Positions 1-8,532 of a stretch of DNA of 64,000 bases are shown here, piece after piece (position 1 is the stretch's first letter; each line of letters opens with the position of its first letter). The position numbers and the translations under genes are program-made. Below the pieces are notes generated by a model. That model was not told the DNA's origin and did not search any database. It saw only the letters and a list, made by a program, of their open reading frames with translations. The stretch lies in NCBI GenBank assembly GCA_026708185.1, contig JAPOVK010000010.1, forward strand, positions 1-64,000, in the 5' to 3' direction. This stretch comes from Gammaproteobacteria bacterium. Its GTDB lineage: Bacteria; Pseudomonadota; Gammaproteobacteria; Pseudomonadales; Azotimanducaceae.

Positions 1-144
1 GAGGGCTCTTTCTTGCGAGGGGCGGGCCCCTCGCGCTCCCCGGCTGAGGGCTCTTTCTTGCGAGGGGCGGGCCCCTCGCGCTCCCCGGCTGAGGGCTCTT
101 TCTTGCGAGGGGCGGGCCCCTCGCGCTCCCCGGCTGAGGGCTCT
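1..144 (+). repeat. Three tandem 45-bp palindromic repeat units
   Basis: Units begin at 1, 46 and 91, followed by a 9-base start of a fourth at 136. Each unit carries a perfect inverted repeat, a 9-bp stem GCGAGGGGC/GCCCCTCGC around a GG loop (15-34, 60-79, 105-124). The 45-bp period is 15 codons, and no stop occurs in the frame that runs into yejA. A relative with 47-bp units and a TT/AA loop lies at 55359-55452. The array reaches the left window edge, so its true copy number is unknown. Confidence 0.9.
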
Positions 145-187
145 CCGCATCGCGGTTCTCCTGCTGTGCATCCCGGTTGCCGCCGAC

Positions 188-2020
188 GTGCCGAGCCAAC
201 AGGTGTCGTACGACGCCTCCGGGCCCGGCTACCACCACGGTTTCTCGTTCTTCCGCGAGCTTCGCTACCCGCCCGACTACACGCACTTCGACTACGTCAA
301 CCCGAACGCCCCGATCGGCGGCGAACTGGTGTTGCCGGTGGTCGGCACGTACAACAGCTTCACCCCGTGGATCCAGAAAGGCATCAACCCCTCCGGCTAC
401 GGCTTCGTCGGCGCCGGCATCTACCTCTTCGACCGCATCCTGGAACCCGGCGACGACGACCCCTCGGCGCAGTACGCCCGGCTCGGCGAACTCGAAGCGG
501 CACCGGACTACAGTTGGTTCAAGGTGCGCATCCACCCGGATGCCCGCTGGCACGACGGCGTGCCCATCACGCCCGCCGACATCCTCTACACGGTGGACTT
601 CGTCGTGAACTACGCCTCGGCGCCCATTCGAACGGGGCTTGCCCACTTCGGCCGCGCCGAGCAGGTGGGCGAGCGCGAGGTCAAGATCTACATCACCGAC
701 CCGGCGTTTCGGAATCCGGCCGCCGGCTTGAGCGTCGGCCACCTGCCCATCCTGCCTGCACACTACTGGGCGGACCGCGACATCACCAAGACCAGCGTCG
801 AACCGCCACTCGGCAGCGGCCCGTACCGCATCGCGGAGTTCGAGCTTGGCCGCCGGATCGTCTACGAGCGGTTCGATGACTACTGGGGATGGGACGTACC
901 GAGCGTGCGCGGCAAGTACAACTACGAACGCATCGTCTTTGAGTACTTCCGCGACAATACCGTGGCCCGCGAGGCCGCGAAGAAGGGCATCATCACGTTC
1001 CGCGGCGAAGGAGTGGCCAAGGACTGGGCGACCTCCTACGAGAACTTCCCCGCCCGAGACGACGGCTACTTCATCCTCGAACTCGCCGAGCGGCGCAACA
1101 TCACCGCCATGGCCGCCGCCATCGTGCTCAATACGCGCCGCGACAAGCTCAAGGACCGGCGCGTGCGCAAGGCGCTTCTCCATGCTTACGACTTCGAGTG
1201 GATCAACCGCGTCCAGCACTTCGGCTTCTACCGGCGCATCGACAGCTTCTTCGACAATTCCGAACTGGAAAGCTCGGGCATTCCGCACGGCCTCGAGCTC
1301 GAGCTTCTCGGGGAGTTCCGCGACGAACTGCCGCCCGAGCTTTTCACCACACCGTTTGAAATCCCGGAATCGGATGGCCTCGGCCTCAACCGGGCCAACA
1401 TGCTGAAGGCGCAGGACCTCCTCGCCGAGGCCGGCTGGCACGTTGTCGACAAACGGCTCGTGAACGCGGCGGGCGATCGGTTCACGTTCGAGTTCCTCGC
1501 CCGGAACCCCGCCGAGGAACGCGCCGCGCTGCCGTTCATGGCCGCGCTGCGGCGACTCGGCATCGACGCCTCGGTACGCACGGTGGACCCGACGCAGTTC
1601 CGCAGCCGGCTGCGCGGCTTCGCCTTCGATGCCGCGATCAACACTTACTGGGCGACGCCCACCCTCGGCACCTATCTCAAGTCGTTCTTCCACTCGTCGG
1701 GCGCCGATGCGCCGTTCAGCCTGAACTGGGCGGGCATTCGCAGCGGCGCCGTCGACTCGCTTGTGGCTCGTGCGCTGACCACCTACGACCGGGAAGAGCT
1801 GTACGCGACGGGGCACGCCCTCGACCGCGTGCTGCTGCACGGCTACTACATGATCCCCACCCAGATCGAGAGCGGCATGCGCTGGACGTACTGGGACCGG
1901 TTCGGTCGGCCCGCGAGATCGTCGCGCTACCGGCACCATTCCTTCCCCGAGACCTGGTGGATCGATCCAGAGAAGGACGCCGCCGTGACCGCGTACCTCG
2001 AACGCGTCGAGGAACAGTAG
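188..2020 (+). CDS. yejA: YejA-like peptide ABC transporter substrate-binding protein (family 5), 5' end unresolved
   Basis: Periplasmic solute-binding protein of the SBP_bac_5 family. The mature sequence follows the YejA pattern: HFDYVNPNAPIGGEL near the N terminus, then DYSWFKVRIHPDARWHDG, and DTWWID-type residues (ETWWIDPEKD) near the end. YejA binds oligopeptides for the YejBEF importer. The GTG at 188 gives 610 residues but lacks a signal peptide. The same frame stays open upstream and reads a good hydrophobic signal core (RIAVLLLCIPVAADV) from about 149, immediately after the palindromic repeats. No ATG, GTG or TTG lies between the repeats and 188 in this frame, so the native start has been replaced by repeat sequence or lies outside the window. 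The gene is followed after 6 bases by yejB. Family is sure; the start is not. Confidence 0.85.
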   Translation: MPSQQVSYDASGPGYHHGFSFFRELRYPPDYTHFDYVNPNAPIGGELVLPVVGTYNSFTPWIQKGINPSGYGFVGAGIYLFDRILEPGDDDPSAQYARLGELEAAPDYSWFKVRIHPDARWHDGVPITPADILYTVDFVVNYASAPIRTGLAHFGRAEQVGEREVKIYITDPAFRNPAAGLSVGHLPILPAHYWADRDITKTSVEPPLGSGPYRIAEFELGRRIVYERFDDYWGWDVPSVRGKYNYERIVFEYFRDNTVAREAAKKGIITFRGEGVAKDWATSYENFPARDDGYFILELAERRNITAMAAAIVLNTRRDKLKDRRVRKALLHAYDFEWINRVQHFGFYRRIDSFFDNSELESSGIPHGLELELLGEFRDELPPELFTTPFEIPESDGLGLNRANMLKAQDLLAEAGWHVVDKRLVNAAGDRFTFEFLARNPAEERAALPFMAALRRLGIDASVRTVDPTQFRSRLRGFAFDAAINTYWATPTLGTYLKSFFHSSGADAPFSLNWAGIRSGAVDSLVARALTTYDREELYATGHALDRVLLHGYYMIPTQIESGMRWTYWDRFGRPARSSRYRHHSFPETWWIDPEKDAAVTAYLERVEEQ

Positions 2021-2026
2021 GAAAGC

Positions 2027-3121
2027 GTGGGCCGTTACGTCCTGCGCCGGCTGGCGCTGATGGTGCCGACCTTGCTCGGCATCATGCTCATCAACTTCCT
2101 GATCGTGCAGCTCGCGCCGGGCGGGCCCATCGACCTGATCGTCGAGCAGATGATGTCTGGATCCAGCGGGGCGTTGTCCACGCGCGCCGCGGGAACGACC
2201 ATGGAGATGGGCGGCAGCAACGTGACGGACGGCGGGGGCGGTCGCAATCCCGCGGAGCGCGGCCTCGACCCGGACCTCCTGGCCGACCTCGAGAAGCAGT
2301 TCGGCTTCGACAGGCCGCTCCACGAGCGCTTCCTCAAGATGATCGGCGGCTACATCACGCTCGATTTCGGCGTGAGCTTCTACCAGGACCGGCCTGTTCT
2401 CGAACTGCTCTTCGAGCGGCTCCCCGTGTCGATCTCGCTCGGGCTGTGGTCCATGCTCCTGATCTACCTGATCTCGGTTCCGCTGGGCGTGCGCAAGGCG
2501 GTCATGGACGGCACGCGGTTCGACGCCTGGACGAGCGCCGTGCTGTTCGTCGGCTACGCCGTCCCGGGGTTCCTGCTCGCCATCCTGCTGATCATCGTGT
2601 TCGCCGGCGGCAGCTACTTCGACTGGTTCCCGCTGCGGGGCCTCGTGAGCGACGACTTCGCCGAACTCACGCCCCTCGGCAAGATCAAGGACTACTTCTG
2701 GCATCTCGCGCTGCCGGTGGGCGCGCTGACGCTCGGCGGCTTCGCGACACTCACGATGCTGACCAAGAACTCCTTCCTCGAGGAGATCAGCAAGCAGTTC
2801 GTCCTGACCGCCCGTGCCAAGGGCTTGAGCGAGTCGCGCGTGCTCTACGGCCACGTCTTCCGCAATGCCATGCTGATCGTCATCGCCGGATTCCCAGCAG
2901 CGCTGATCGGAATCCTCTTCACCGGCTCGATGCTGATCGAGGTCATCTTCAGCCTGGACGGCATCGGGCTGCTCGGTTTCGAGGCCGTGATCTCGCGCGA
3001 CTACCCGGTGATGTTCGGCACGCTGTTCCTGTTCACGATCATCGGTCTCTTCCTGCAATTGATCGGCGACATCACCTACACGCTGGTCGATCCCCGCATC
3101 GACTTCGAGGCCCGGAGGTGA
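2027..3121 (+). CDS. yejB: YejB-like peptide ABC transporter permease
   Basis: Inner-membrane permease of the DppB/OppB class, 364 residues, the same length as E. coli YejB. It begins [20 protein letters not shown], the usual first transmembrane helix of this class, followed by [16 protein letters not shown]. The long loop and [18 protein letters not shown], then the cytoplasmic coupling region near [19 protein letters not shown], match the BPD_transp_1 fold. The GTG start has an AGGAAAG ribosome-binding site that overlaps the yejA stop, so the two genes are one transcription unit. The partner permease YejE would normally follow at once; here a convergent zinc operon begins instead and yejE is found at 14509. 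Confidence 0.92.
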   Translation: MGRYVLRRLALMVPTLLGIMLINFLIVQLAPGGPIDLIVEQMMSGSSGALSTRAAGTTMEMGGSNVTDGGGGRNPAERGLDPDLLADLEKQFGFDRPLHERFLKMIGGYITLDFGVSFYQDRPVLELLFERLPVSISLGLWSMLLIYLISVPLGVRKAVMDGTRFDAWTSAVLFVGYAVPGFLLAILLIIVFAGGSYFDWFPLRGLVSDDFAELTPLGKIKDYFWHLALPVGALTLGGFATLTMLTKNSFLEEISKQFVLTARAKGLSESRVLYGHVFRNAMLIVIAGFPAALIGILFTGSMLIEVIFSLDGIGLLGFEAVISRDYPVMFGTLFLFTIIGLFLQLIGDITYTLVDPRIDFEARR

Positions 3122-3147
3122 CCGTGGCATTTCGCAGAAGGCCACGG
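3122..3147. terminator. Hairpin between convergent yejB and znuA
   Basis: A perfect 7-bp inverted repeat, CCGTGGC (3122-3128) and GCCACGG (3141-3147), with a small internal TTC/GAA stem, starts directly after the yejB stop. There is no T-run, so calling it a terminator is inference from its place between two gene ends. Confidence 0.35.
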
Positions 3148-3182
3148 TTCGCCGCGCGCCGAGGTTGCACGGCCATCTCCAC

Positions 3183-4070
3183 TCAGCCCATGACAACCTT
3201 GGCGATTTCGCCAACGTTATGGCGGAACATGTCGAGATAGGTCGGCGCCGGGCCATTGGGGCCGGATAGCGAGTCGGAGTAGAGCCGGCCGCCGATGACG
3301 GCTCCGGCTTCACGCGCGAGTTGCTCCACCAAACGCGGATCCGTGATGTTCTCGACGAACAGTGCGCGGATGCCTTCATCCTGCATTTGGCGAATCAGGG
3401 TGGCCAATTCGCCGGCCGACGGCTCGCTTTCAGTGCTAAGACCCACCGGGGCGCGAAAGTCGATGCCGTAGGCGCGCCCGAAATACCGGAACGCGTCGTG
3501 CGAGGTGATCACCTTGCGCCGATCCTGGGGGAAGGCGTCCAGTTGGCCGCGGATGTCCCGGTCGAGCGTCGCCAGTTCACGATCATAGGCTTCAGCACGT
3601 CGACGAAATTCGTCCGCGTGAGCCGGATCCGCTGCAGCCAGTGCGCGAGCGATGTTGGCGACATCAAGGCGTCCGTTGGCGAGATCCTGCCATGCGTGCG
3701 GGTCGGGTTGGTTTCCTTCCACGGTCAGCGCAGCGACTCCCTCGCTCGCCACGACAACCGGACCCTTGTAGCCGGACACCTTGACGAGCCGGTCGATCCA
3801 GCCTTCGAAGCCGAGGCCGTTGACCACAACGAGATCCGCCCGGGCCAGCGTGCGGGCATCCGCCGGGGTGGGCTCGTAAACGTGGGCATCGGCGTTGGGA
3901 CCGACCAGCGTCGTGAGCGCGACATGCTCCCGGCCGACGTTTCTCACCATGTCTCCCAGAATGGTGAACGTGGCAACGACGTTGAGCCTGTCGGCTGCCC
4001 GGGGTCGAGACGCCGAAGCAGCGAGCACGGCAAGTGCTCCAAGCCATGAACGGCGAGAGAGACGGTACAT
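3183..4070 (-). CDS. znuA: Zinc ABC transporter substrate-binding protein
   Basis: Periplasmic metal-binding protein of the cluster A-I (TroA/ZnuA) family, 295 residues. The N terminus has a twin-arginine-like or Sec signal (RRSWLGALAVLAASASRPRA). Candidate metal ligands sit where TroA has them: His63 (DAHVYEP), His125 (DPHAW), His191 (SHDAF) and Asp266 (YSDSLS). There is no His-rich loop. The start is taken at the ATG at 4070, which begins the signal peptide; an upstream extension would run into znuB. It is the last gene of a run of overlapping minus-strand genes (carbonic anhydrase, small membrane protein, ATPase, permease, binding protein). Zinc rather than manganese is inferred from the three histidines and from the Zur, COG0523 and carbonic anhydrase neighbours. 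Confidence 0.9.
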   Translation of the reverse strand: MYRLSRRSWLGALAVLAASASRPRAADRLNVVATFTILGDMVRNVGREHVALTTLVGPNADAHVYEPTPADARTLARADLVVVNGLGFEGWIDRLVKVSGYKGPVVVASEGVAALTVEGNQPDPHAWQDLANGRLDVANIARALAAADPAHADEFRRRAEAYDRELATLDRDIRGQLDAFPQDRRKVITSHDAFRYFGRAYGIDFRAPVGLSTESEPSAGELATLIRQMQDEGIRALFVENITDPRLVEQLAREAGAVIGGRLYSDSLSGPNGPAPTYLDMFRHNVGEIAKVVMG

Positions 4071-4089
4071 GTGTCTCCTCCGCTGCCGT

Positions 4090-4962
4090 TCAAGCTTCAA
4101 GATGCTGGCGCGGCATGAACCGCGCCCACAAGCTGCCACGCGGACCTGCGACCACCGAGACCATGTAGACGCCGCCGGCGACCAGGATGATGGCCGGTCC
4201 GGAGGGAAGGTCTGCGTGGTAGGAGAGCAGAAGCCCCGCATACCCCGAAGCGAAGGCGATCGCACTGCTCGCCGCGGCGAGTGTGGCGACCTCGCCCGCC
4301 CAGAATCTCGCCACCGCCGCCGGGAGCATCATCAAGCCGACTGCCATCAGCGTGCCGAGTGCATGGAACCCGGCGACAAGGTTCATGACGACCAGCGTCA
4401 GGAACACGAAATGAACGACCGCGCCGGGCCCGCCCACGGCGCGCAGGAAGCCGGGGTCGAAGCACTCGACAATCAACCCCCGGCCGATAACGGCCAGTGT
4501 GAAGAGCGTCAGCGTCGCAATCGAGACGACGAGCAGCAACGACGCATCGTCGACAGCGAGAATGGTCCCGAAGAGCACATGCACGAGATCGACGTTGCTG
4601 CCGTGCGTTGAGACAATGAGTACCCCAAGCGCCAGCGAAATCAGATAGAAGGCGGCAAAGCTCGCGTCCTCGCGCTGAGGCGTCACGCGCGCGACGACAC
4701 CGGACAGGGTGGCCACGACGAGACCCGCGATGAATCCGCCCAGGCTCATGACCACGAGCGAGAGCCCGGCGATCATGAAACCAATGGCCGCGCCAGGCAG
4801 CACGGCGTGACCCAAGGCATCGCCGACGAGGCTCATCCGGCGCAAGACAAGCAGCACACCGACGGGGCCGCTGCCGACGCTGAGCGCCAGGCACGCCACC
4901 AGGGCCCTGCGCATGAACCCGAATTCGACGAAGGGCTGGATCAAGACGGCATGGGCATCCAT
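4090..4962 (-). CDS. znuB: Zinc ABC transporter permease
   Basis: Integral membrane permease of the ABC-3 family, 290 residues with seven to nine hydrophobic segments. Family hallmarks are FMRRALVACLALSVGSGPVG, LRRMSLVGDALGHAVLPGAA and the closing VAGPRGSLW. Chosen start is the ATG at 4962, which overlaps the stop of the ATPase gene as ATGA and begins MDAHAVLIQPF, a normal N terminus for this family. It forms the membrane channel for zinc handed over by the binding protein encoded 19 bases downstream. Confidence 0.92.
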   Translation of the reverse strand: MDAHAVLIQPFVEFGFMRRALVACLALSVGSGPVGVLLVLRRMSLVGDALGHAVLPGAAIGFMIAGLSLVVMSLGGFIAGLVVATLSGVVARVTPQREDASFAAFYLISLALGVLIVSTHGSNVDLVHVLFGTILAVDDASLLLVVSIATLTLFTLAVIGRGLIVECFDPGFLRAVGGPGAVVHFVFLTLVVMNLVAGFHALGTLMAVGLMMLPAAVARFWAGEVATLAAASSAIAFASGYAGLLLSYHADLPSGPAIILVAGGVYMVSVVAGPRGSLWARFMPRQHLEA

Positions 4963-5705
4963 CAGCCCCCGCCTCGGCGGCAGACCTCGGCACGGTCGTC
5001 CCACGCCTCCGCCATCTGTCGGGCCTGAAAGAGGTGCTCCGCCCGGAGCACCTCGCCAGTCGCCCCCCAGGCAACCGGCTCCCGGGCCATCACCAAGGTG
5101 TCAGGGAAGTTCCCCCGTACCTGGTCGAGATCATGCAGCACGGCGACAACGGTCCGCCCTTCGCCGTGCCAGCCCACCACCACCCGCATCAGGTCGGCCG
5201 AGGTCTTGGCGTCGATCGCGGTAAACGGCTCGTCGAGCAGAATGACCGGACAGTTCTGCAACAACATGCGGGCAAACAAGACCCGTTGAAACTGCCCCGC
5301 TGACAAAGAGGCAATCGGGCGTCGACCGAAGCCATCGAGGCCGACGGCCCGTAGCGCTCCCTCGGCTTTCCGCCACTGGGGACGCGTGACCGAGCGGAAC
5401 AGGCCGATCGTCCGCCAGTGACCCAGCAACACCGTGTCGATCACCGAAATCGGGAAACTGCGGTCGATCTCAGCCTGCTGGGGCAGGTAGGCGATATCGC
5501 TGTGGCGAAGTCCGTTGCGCTCCAAGCGGCCCTCAAGCGGCGGCAGGTGCCCGATCAGTCCCTTGAGCAACGTGCTCTTGCCGGACCCATTGGGGCCGAC
5601 AACCGCCGTCAACGAGCCGGTTGCGAAGCTCCCGGTGAGGTGGTGTACGGCCGGATGGCGGTCGTATCCCAGGGTGACGTCGTGCAAGGAAAAGACGACC
5701 GTCAT
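4962..5705 (-). CDS. znuC: Zinc ABC transporter ATP-binding protein
   Basis: Cytoplasmic ATPase of the metal ABC transporter, 247 residues. Seen in order: Walker A GPNGSGKST, Q-loop YLPQQAEID, signature LSAGQFQRV, Walker B VILLDEPF and the switch histidine in VLHDLDQ. The start at 5705 (MTVVFSLHD) overlaps the stop of the small membrane protein gene, and the stop overlaps the permease start, so translation is probably coupled along the operon. The signature is LSAGQ instead of LSGGQ, a common change in metal transporters. Confidence 0.92.
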   Translation of the reverse strand: MTVVFSLHDVTLGYDRHPAVHHLTGSFATGSLTAVVGPNGSGKSTLLKGLIGHLPPLEGRLERNGLRHSDIAYLPQQAEIDRSFPISVIDTVLLGHWRTIGLFRSVTRPQWRKAEGALRAVGLDGFGRRPIASLSAGQFQRVLFARMLLQNCPVILLDEPFTAIDAKTSADLMRVVVGWHGEGRTVVAVLHDLDQVRGNFPDTLVMAREPVAWGATGEVLRAEHLFQARQMAEAWDDRAEVCRRGGG

Positions 5706-5863
5706 GGCAGCCACCCCATCGCCCAGGCCGCGGCAACCCACAGGAAGATCGCGAGGGGAACCGCCCAGAGGAACTGCGCGAGCACGCCACCGCCTAGCGG
5801 CGAGACGGCGCGCCCGAGCGGAGTCCCTGCGGCGCTGTCGTTGGTCCCGATCAGCCTACGCAT
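5702..5863 (-). CDS. Small membrane protein (53 aa) embedded in the zinc operon
   Basis: Unrecognised 53-residue protein, MRRLIGTNDSAAGTPLGRAV followed by a single long hydrophobic stretch (LAQFLWAVPLAIFLWVAAAW) that should span the membrane once. Its ATG at 5863 overlaps the stop of the carbonic anhydrase gene, and its stop overlaps the ATG of znuC. These tight overlaps on both sides, with no other use for the 157 bases between the flanking genes, argue that it is translated. Role unknown; an accessory subunit of the zinc importer is one possibility from position alone. It is short enough to be skipped by default gene callers. Confidence 0.65.
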   Translation of the reverse strand: MRRLIGTNDSAAGTPLGRAVSPLGGGVLAQFLWAVPLAIFLWVAAAWAMGWLP

Positions 5864-6468
5864 CAGTCGGGAAGCGCCGGGTCGTCGAATCCTGCAGGGC
5901 TCTCGATGGGACGCAGACCCGCTAGACGCCTGTAGCCATGGACGAGGGCGTTGTTGGTGCGCACGACGTCCTCCGAGAACCTAGAGTGCTCGGCCGTGAC
6001 CCGTTCCAGGTTGGCGATGCCGGTGTGGGCGCCGATGCACTGCGTGGCGGGGACGTGGAAACCGGCGGGCAGGTCACAGCCTTCGACCACGGCGCCGTGG
6101 CCCACGACGCAGCCTTCGCCCACTGCGCAGTCGAACAGAACGCTATTGAAGCCGATGAACGCACCATCGCCGACCGAGCAGGGGCCATGGACAATCGCGC
6201 GGTGTGCAATCGAAGTCCGCTCGCCGATGGTGACTGCCGCTCCGGACTTGGCGTGCATGACCACCCCGTCCTGGATGTTCGATTGGGCACCGATGACGAT
6301 GGCCGCCATGTCGCCGTTCGCGTCGACCTCGTCGGCGCGGATCACGGCATAGGGTGCGATGAAGACGTCGGCGTGGACGACCACGCGACCGCACAGAATG
6401 GCCATTGGGTCGACATAGGCGCTGTCATGGACAACAGGGAGGTCGCCGCGCGGATTCCTGCGGATCAT
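5863..6468 (-). CDS. Gamma-type carbonic anhydrase-like protein
   Basis: Left-handed beta-helix protein of the gamma carbonic anhydrase/YrdA family, 201 residues. It opens MIRRNPRGDLPVVHDSAYVD, the standard N terminus, and carries AVIRADE, then NIQDGVVMHAKSG and AHRAIVHGPCSVG, which supply the three histidines that bind the active-site metal. The start at 6468 is chosen from that N terminus; an upstream ATG at 6531 would add 21 residues. It lies directly downstream of zur and upstream of the zinc importer. Gamma carbonic anhydrases found beside COG0523 and Zur genes are thought to stand in when zinc is short, since this fold can use other metals; that role is inferred here. Confidence 0.85.
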   Translation of the reverse strand: MIRRNPRGDLPVVHDSAYVDPMAILCGRVVVHADVFIAPYAVIRADEVDANGDMAAIVIGAQSNIQDGVVMHAKSGAAVTIGERTSIAHRAIVHGPCSVGDGAFIGFNSVLFDCAVGEGCVVGHGAVVEGCDLPAGFHVPATQCIGAHTGIANLERVTAEHSRFSEDVVRTNNALVHGYRRLAGLRPIESPAGFDDPALPD

Positions 6469-6553
6469 CGGGCTGGCGCTCCCTTTTCCACGACCGGCAG
6501 ACAGTGCGATGGGACATCGAGAATCAGGCATTCCATGGGACCACTCGCGCCGT

Positions 6554-6979
6554 TCAGGCCGCACCAGCCGGGATGCACTTCGGGCAGGCGCCCTCCACCT
6601 CGACCACACTTCGCGTCACGTGGTATCCCAGCGCCGCGGCATCCTCGGCGAGCACCTGCACGACCCGCGGATCCTCCAACTCGGTCGATGCGCCGCAGAT
6701 GCGGCAGATGAAGAAGAGACACTCATGCTGCCGCTCCGGATGCGCGCAGGGGATGTACGCATTCCGGCTTTCGATCTTCGAGACGAGCCGTTCCGAGATG
6801 AGGAACTCAAGCGCGCGGTAGACCGTGGGCGGCCCGAACGGGCGCGAGTACCTGAGCTCCAGTGCTTCGATCAAGGCATAGGCGCCCGTCGGCCGCCCCC
6901 TCTCCCAGAGCAACTCCAGGACTTGCCGCCTAAGCGTCGTCAGCTTGCTTCCGCGCGCGGCGCAAAGGGAGACCGCCAA
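6554..6979 (-). CDS. zur: Fur-family zinc uptake regulator, start unresolved
   Basis: Fur superfamily repressor. The DNA-binding domain shows LTTLRRQVLELLWE and PFGPPTVYRALEFL; the dimerisation domain has FFICRICG and ACPKC, two CxxC pairs that build the structural zinc site. VYRALEFLISERLVSKIES is typical of Zur instead of Fur. The frame stays open up to an ATG at 7171, but that start would place the Zur operator inside the gene. Downstream of the operator the only usual start codon is TTG at 6979, which I use, although family-like residues (APTERVALAVSLCA) begin slightly before it. The gene is divergent from the COG0523 gene, first in its own operon, and probably autoregulated. Confidence 0.85.
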   Translation of the reverse strand: MAVSLCAARGSKLTTLRRQVLELLWERGRPTGAYALIEALELRYSRPFGPPTVYRALEFLISERLVSKIESRNAYIPCAHPERQHECLFFICRICGASTELEDPRVVQVLAEDAAALGYHVTRSVVEVEGACPKCIPAGAA

Positions 6980-7086
6980 CGCAACCCGTTCAGTCGGCGC
7001 GTGCTGCCCGCGGCAGTCGGGATCGGTACAGGGCTGAGGTTCGGTCGGTAGGGGTTCGATGGGACGGATCTCCGCGTTGCCACTGA

Positions 7087-7109
7087 GTAATGTTACGTTA
7101 TAACGTTGC
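7087..7109. promoter_or_regulatory. Predicted Zur operator between zur and the COG0523 gene
   Basis: A 23-base stretch centred on GTTACGTTATAAC (7092-7104). It keeps the two half-sites GTTA and TAAC with the 5-base spacing of the gammaproteobacterial Zur box (GTTATANTATAAC core) and agrees with 18 of 23 positions of the consensus as I remember it. It sits in the divergent promoter region, so one site could repress both the zinc importer operon and the COG0523 operon. Compare the site at 13220-13242. Confidence 0.7.
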
Positions 7110-7185
7110 CTTCCTCTGTGGCAAGAGCCAACCAACCGACCGCGAACGAGGTCCGACACGACCAAAGGCATTGAAGGAGAACCCG

Positions 7186-8532
7186 ATGAGCGCGCAGCCC
7201 AAAGTACCCGTTTCCATCCTCACCGGCTTCCTCGGCTCCGGCAAGACGACCTTGCTCAACCGGATCTTGAGCGAAGAGCACGGCAAGCGCATTGCCGTGA
7301 TCGAGAACGAGTTCGGGGAGGTCGGCATCGATCAGGCGCTCGTCATCGACGCCGACGAGGAGATCTTCGAGATGTCGAACGGCTGCATCTGCTGCACGGT
7401 GCGCGGAGACCTGATTCGCGTGCTCGGCAACCTGATGAAGCGCCGCGACAAGTTCGACTATGTGCTGGTGGAGACCACGGGGCTCGCCGATCCAGGTCCG
7501 GTTGCTCAAACCTTCTTCATGGACGACGAGATTCGCGCGGAGTTCTCGCTTGACGGGATCGTCACGCTCGTCGATGCGGCCCATATCGAGCAACAGCTCG
7601 GCCGAAGCGACGAAAGCACCGAGCAAATCGCGTTCGCAGACATCCTCGTGCTCAACAAGACGGACCTCGTGGACGACGAGGTGCTCGACAGGCTCGAGGC
7701 CCGGCTCCGAGATATGAACCGCATGGCGCAGGTCGTTCGTAGCGAGCGCGCGGACGTCGCCGTCGACACGGTACTCAACCTCGGTGCCTTCGACCTAGAC
7801 CAGGTTCTCGAGCGTCGCCCCACCTTCCTCGAGCCGGAGTACCCGTTCGAGTGGACTGGAGTCTATTCGCTCGATAACGGCCGCTACGAACTCAGCCTGT
7901 CCGACGGACCTGACCCGGCCATGTCGCTCGTCGTTGTGTCCGACCAGGGCACCGATGACACTGCGCTGCGTGACGGTGCGGAATGGTGCGTGCGGCGATA
8001 CGCCGAGCCTGCGGCACCCATCGCCCCGGGGGAAGGGATTCCCGTTGGAAAGCACGTGAACCTCGAGCTCGACTCACCCGGGCGCAAGTCGTTCCTCGTG
8101 GAGGTCGACAAACCCGCGCACATCGGGCTCTACGCCCAGCACACGGCGGAAGAGTTCGATCTCCAACTGATCGACGCCCGAAGGGCGCCGATCACCCCGG
8201 CGGTCGAACGCACCTGGGTTGCACAGCACGAGCACGACGACGAGGTCGGCTCGATCGCGATCGAGACCGACGGCGACGTCGATTCCGAGATGCTCAACGC
8301 CTGGCTCGGCAGGCTGCTTCGTGAACGCGGCGTGGACATCTTCCGGATGAAGGGTTTCATCAGCCTCGCAGGCGATCCGCGTCGCTTCGTCTTCCAGGGA
8401 GTTCACATGCTTTTCGACGGACAGCCGGATCGTCCGTGGGGAGACTCGCCGCGACGCAACCAGCTCGTCTTCATCGGCCGCAACCTCGATGAAACGAGCA
8501 TGCGGCAGGGGTTCGAGGCATGCTTGATCTAG
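7186..8532 (+). CDS. COG0523 family GTPase, probable zinc metallochaperone
   Basis: G3E GTPase of the CobW/ZNG1/ZigA group, 448 residues. Seen: P-loop GFLGSGKTT (about residues 14-22), the metal-binding motif NGCICCTVRGDL, switch II ETTGLADPG and the guanine motif LNKTD. The CobW C-terminal domain closes the protein (FRMKGFISLAGDPRRFVFQGVHM). Between them, roughly residues 225-355, is an extra beta-rich stretch instead of the usual short His-rich loop; only HEHDDE remains. The ATG at 7186 is preceded by GAAGGAGA. Such proteins deliver zinc to client enzymes during zinc limitation. It is the first gene of a two-gene operon with the WD40 protein and faces the Zur box. Confidence 0.88.
   Translation: MSAQPKVPVSILTGFLGSGKTTLLNRILSEEHGKRIAVIENEFGEVGIDQALVIDADEEIFEMSNGCICCTVRGDLIRVLGNLMKRRDKFDYVLVETTGLADPGPVAQTFFMDDEIRAEFSLDGIVTLVDAAHIEQQLGRSDESTEQIAFADILVLNKTDLVDDEVLDRLEARLRDMNRMAQVVRSERADVAVDTVLNLGAFDLDQVLERRPTFLEPEYPFEWTGVYSLDNGRYELSLSDGPDPAMSLVVVSDQGTDDTALRDGAEWCVRRYAEPAAPIAPGEGIPVGKHVNLELDSPGRKSFLVEVDKPAHIGLYAQHTAEEFDLQLIDARRAPITPAVERTWVAQHEHDDEVGSIAIETDGDVDSEMLNAWLGRLLRERGVDIFRMKGFISLAGDPRRFVFQGVHMLFDGQPDRPWGDSPRRNQLVFIGRNLDETSMRQGFEACLI

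Noticed and set aside
13-879. Long plus-strand open frame starting in the repeats, with repeated GAGPSRSPAEGS peptides
   Set aside because: It is another frame of the repeats and yejA; the product is Arg-rich low-complexity sequence, while the yejA frame gives a known family.
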